The translations under genes were made by a program, and so were the position numbers. Shown piece after piece: positions 33,508-34,370 of a stretch of 34,370 nucleotides of DNA. The stretch is taken from the NCBI GenBank assembly GCA_902774925.1, contig CACYKE010000043.1:1-34370 (forward strand), in the 5' to 3' direction. A model generated the notes under the pieces. The model had not been told where the DNA came from and searched no databases. It saw only the letters and a program-made list of their open reading frames with translations. Positions within the stretch are counted from its first letter, which is position 1. The number at the start of each line of letters is the position of its first letter. The stretch comes from an uncultured Prevotellaceae bacterium (GTDB lineage: Bacteria > Bacteroidota > Bacteroidia > Bacteroidales > Bacteroidaceae).

Positions 33508-33540
33508 CAAAGGTACGAATATGTTTTGGATTTTTGGCAA
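33508..33540 (-). promoter_or_regulatory. Probable upp promoter
   Basis: Minus strand TACCTTTG (33515-33508) with TTG at 33540-33538, 22 nt upstream; the spacer is longer than ideal. The -7 box is 23 nt from the start codon. Confidence 0.55.
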
Positions 33541-33654
33541 GTCGATGTGGCAAAATCGCAAGTGAAGTTCGGATTTTTAAATTCTTTAACCTAAAAACAA
33601 TTGTGTGCGTGCAAATAAATCTTAATTATGCGCGTATTATTCTCAAAATCTTTG

Positions 33655-33662
33655 TAACTTTG
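33655..33662 (+). promoter_or_regulatory. -7 box of pckA
   Basis: TAACTTTG followed by CACC; TSS expected near 33669, giving a leader of about 55 nt. No consensus TTTG at -33. Confidence 0.6.
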
Positions 33663-33722
33663 CACCGCGATTTAAAAATAACAAGGATAATATTCACAAT
33701 TTAAAATAGATTAGTAACAATT

Positions 33723-34370
33723 ATGGCAAAGTTAGATTTGACTCAGTATGGCATCACCGGTTCTACCGTGATTGCTCACAATCCATCGTATGAGTACCTC
33801 TTCGCAGAGGAGACAAAGGCTGGTCTCGAGGGTTTCGACAAGGGCGTAAACACCGAGCTCAACGCTGTTAACGTTATGACTGGTATCTACACCGGCCGTT
33901 CACCTAAGGACAAGTACATCGTGAAGGATGCACAGAGCCAGGACAAGGTATGGTGGACTTCTGAGGAATACAAGAACGACAACCACCCCATGAGCGAGGA
34001 GGTTTGGAAGACCGTTAAGGACATCGCCATCAAGGAACTCTGCAACAAGAACCTGTATGTGATGGACGCTTTCTGTGGTGCCAACGAGGCTACCCGTCTG
34101 CGCGTCCGTTTCATCGTGGAGGTTGCTTGGCAGGCTCACTTCGTAAAGAACATGTTCATCCAGCCCACCGCTGAGGAATTGGAGAGCTTCGAGCCTAACT
34201 TCGTGATCTACAACGCTTCTAAGGCAAAGGTTGAGAACTACAAGGAGCTGGGTCTGAACTCAGAGACCTGCGTTGCCTTCAACACTACTTCTCGTGAGCA
34301 GTGCATCATCAACACCTGGTACGGTGGTGAGATGAAGAAGGGTATGTTCTCAATGATGAACTACTATCTG
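33723..34370 (+). CDS. pckA: Phosphoenolpyruvate carboxykinase (ATP), partial
   Basis: 216 codons are visible and the frame runs off the right edge; the full enzyme is ~535 residues. The start [13 protein letters not shown] and the segment [15 protein letters not shown] (substrate-binding Arg) are typical. So are [32 protein letters not shown] and the beginning of the nucleotide-binding part ([20 protein letters not shown]). In Prevotella-type fermentation it carboxylates PEP to oxaloacetate on the succinate route, making ATP. Codon use is highly biased, as in a strongly expressed gene. Confidence 0.95.
   Translation, partial: MAKLDLTQYGITGSTVIAHNPSYEYLFAEETKAGLEGFDKGVNTELNAVNVMTGIYTGRSPKDKYIVKDAQSQDKVWWTSEEYKNDNHPMSEEVWKTVKDIAIKELCNKNLYVMDAFCGANEATRLRVRFIVEVAWQAHFVKNMFIQPTAEELESFEPNFVIYNASKAKVENYKELGLNSETCVAFNTTSREQCIINTWYGGEMKKGMFSMMNYYL

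Overview
The window is chromosomal DNA from a Bacteroidales bacterium, most likely a Prevotella-type (Prevotellaceae) species. Three things point there. First, the gene content: fused SecDF, an Oar-like TonB-dependent receptor, a SusD-like protein, a DUF4271 membrane protein, fused gamma-alpha KorA with KorB, and a C-terminal tail resembling type IX secretion signals. Second, upstream regions repeatedly show the Bacteroidetes promoter pattern TTTG-N19/20-TAnnTTTG. Third, Shine-Dalgarno sequences are mostly absent and leaders are A-rich. The ends are cut inside a secreted protein gene (left, minus strand) and pckA (right, plus strand).

Layout. 1-2571 (minus): an apparent operon of secreted proteins. 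It runs from an orphan SusD-like protein with a BACON-like region, through a 149-residue secreted protein and a possible 27-residue signal-peptide-like microprotein, to a partial protein that may be a DNA/RNA non-specific endonuclease. 2572-3934: 1.36 kb without a convincing gene, rich in repeats and hairpins, with an orphan promoter. 3935-7124 (plus): a two-gene unit of a secreted beta-helix protein and a repeat/MBG-domain surface protein, closed by a strong terminator. 7205-7910: tRNA-Arg(CCT), a MaoC-like hydratase, and a 9-bp-periodic CTAG array. 7936-13052 (minus): secDF carrying an apparent internal deletion/frameshift, then an EEP-family membrane protein and a rhomboid protease in a 4-nt overlapping pair. 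13263-13538 (plus): HU. 13607-22418 (minus): a long colinear block in transcription order M16 peptidase, metK, DUF4271, hemD, rnpA, yidD, tyrS, tRNA-Gln(TTG), gluconate 5-dehydrogenase-like SDR. 22579-27649 (minus): Oar-like TonB receptor and Na/Pi-cotransporter family protein. 27761-32759 (plus): TGS-containing nucleoside kinase, a 466-bp repeat-bearing gap, then korA-korB. Finally upp (minus), convergent with korB, and pckA (plus, partial).

How the genes fit together. Most of the right two thirds is housekeeping: protein export (SecDF, YidD), tRNA maturation and charging (RnpA, TyrS, two tRNAs), S-adenosylmethionine and tetrapyrrole synthesis (MetK, HemD), pyrimidine salvage (Upp, nucleoside kinase) and anaerobic central carbon metabolism (KorAB, Pck). 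The accessory, less understood material is the left 7 kb of secreted proteins and the repeat-rich spacers at 2.6-3.9 kb, 7.8 kb and 29.5-29.8 kb. I found no phage, insertion sequence, CRISPR array or classical defence system. The most notable signals are the secDF lesion, the uncharacterised secreted-protein operons, tRNA promoters embedded in long inverted repeats, a tRNA-Gln that seems to share its promoter with the downstream SDR gene, and several periodic short-repeat arrays.
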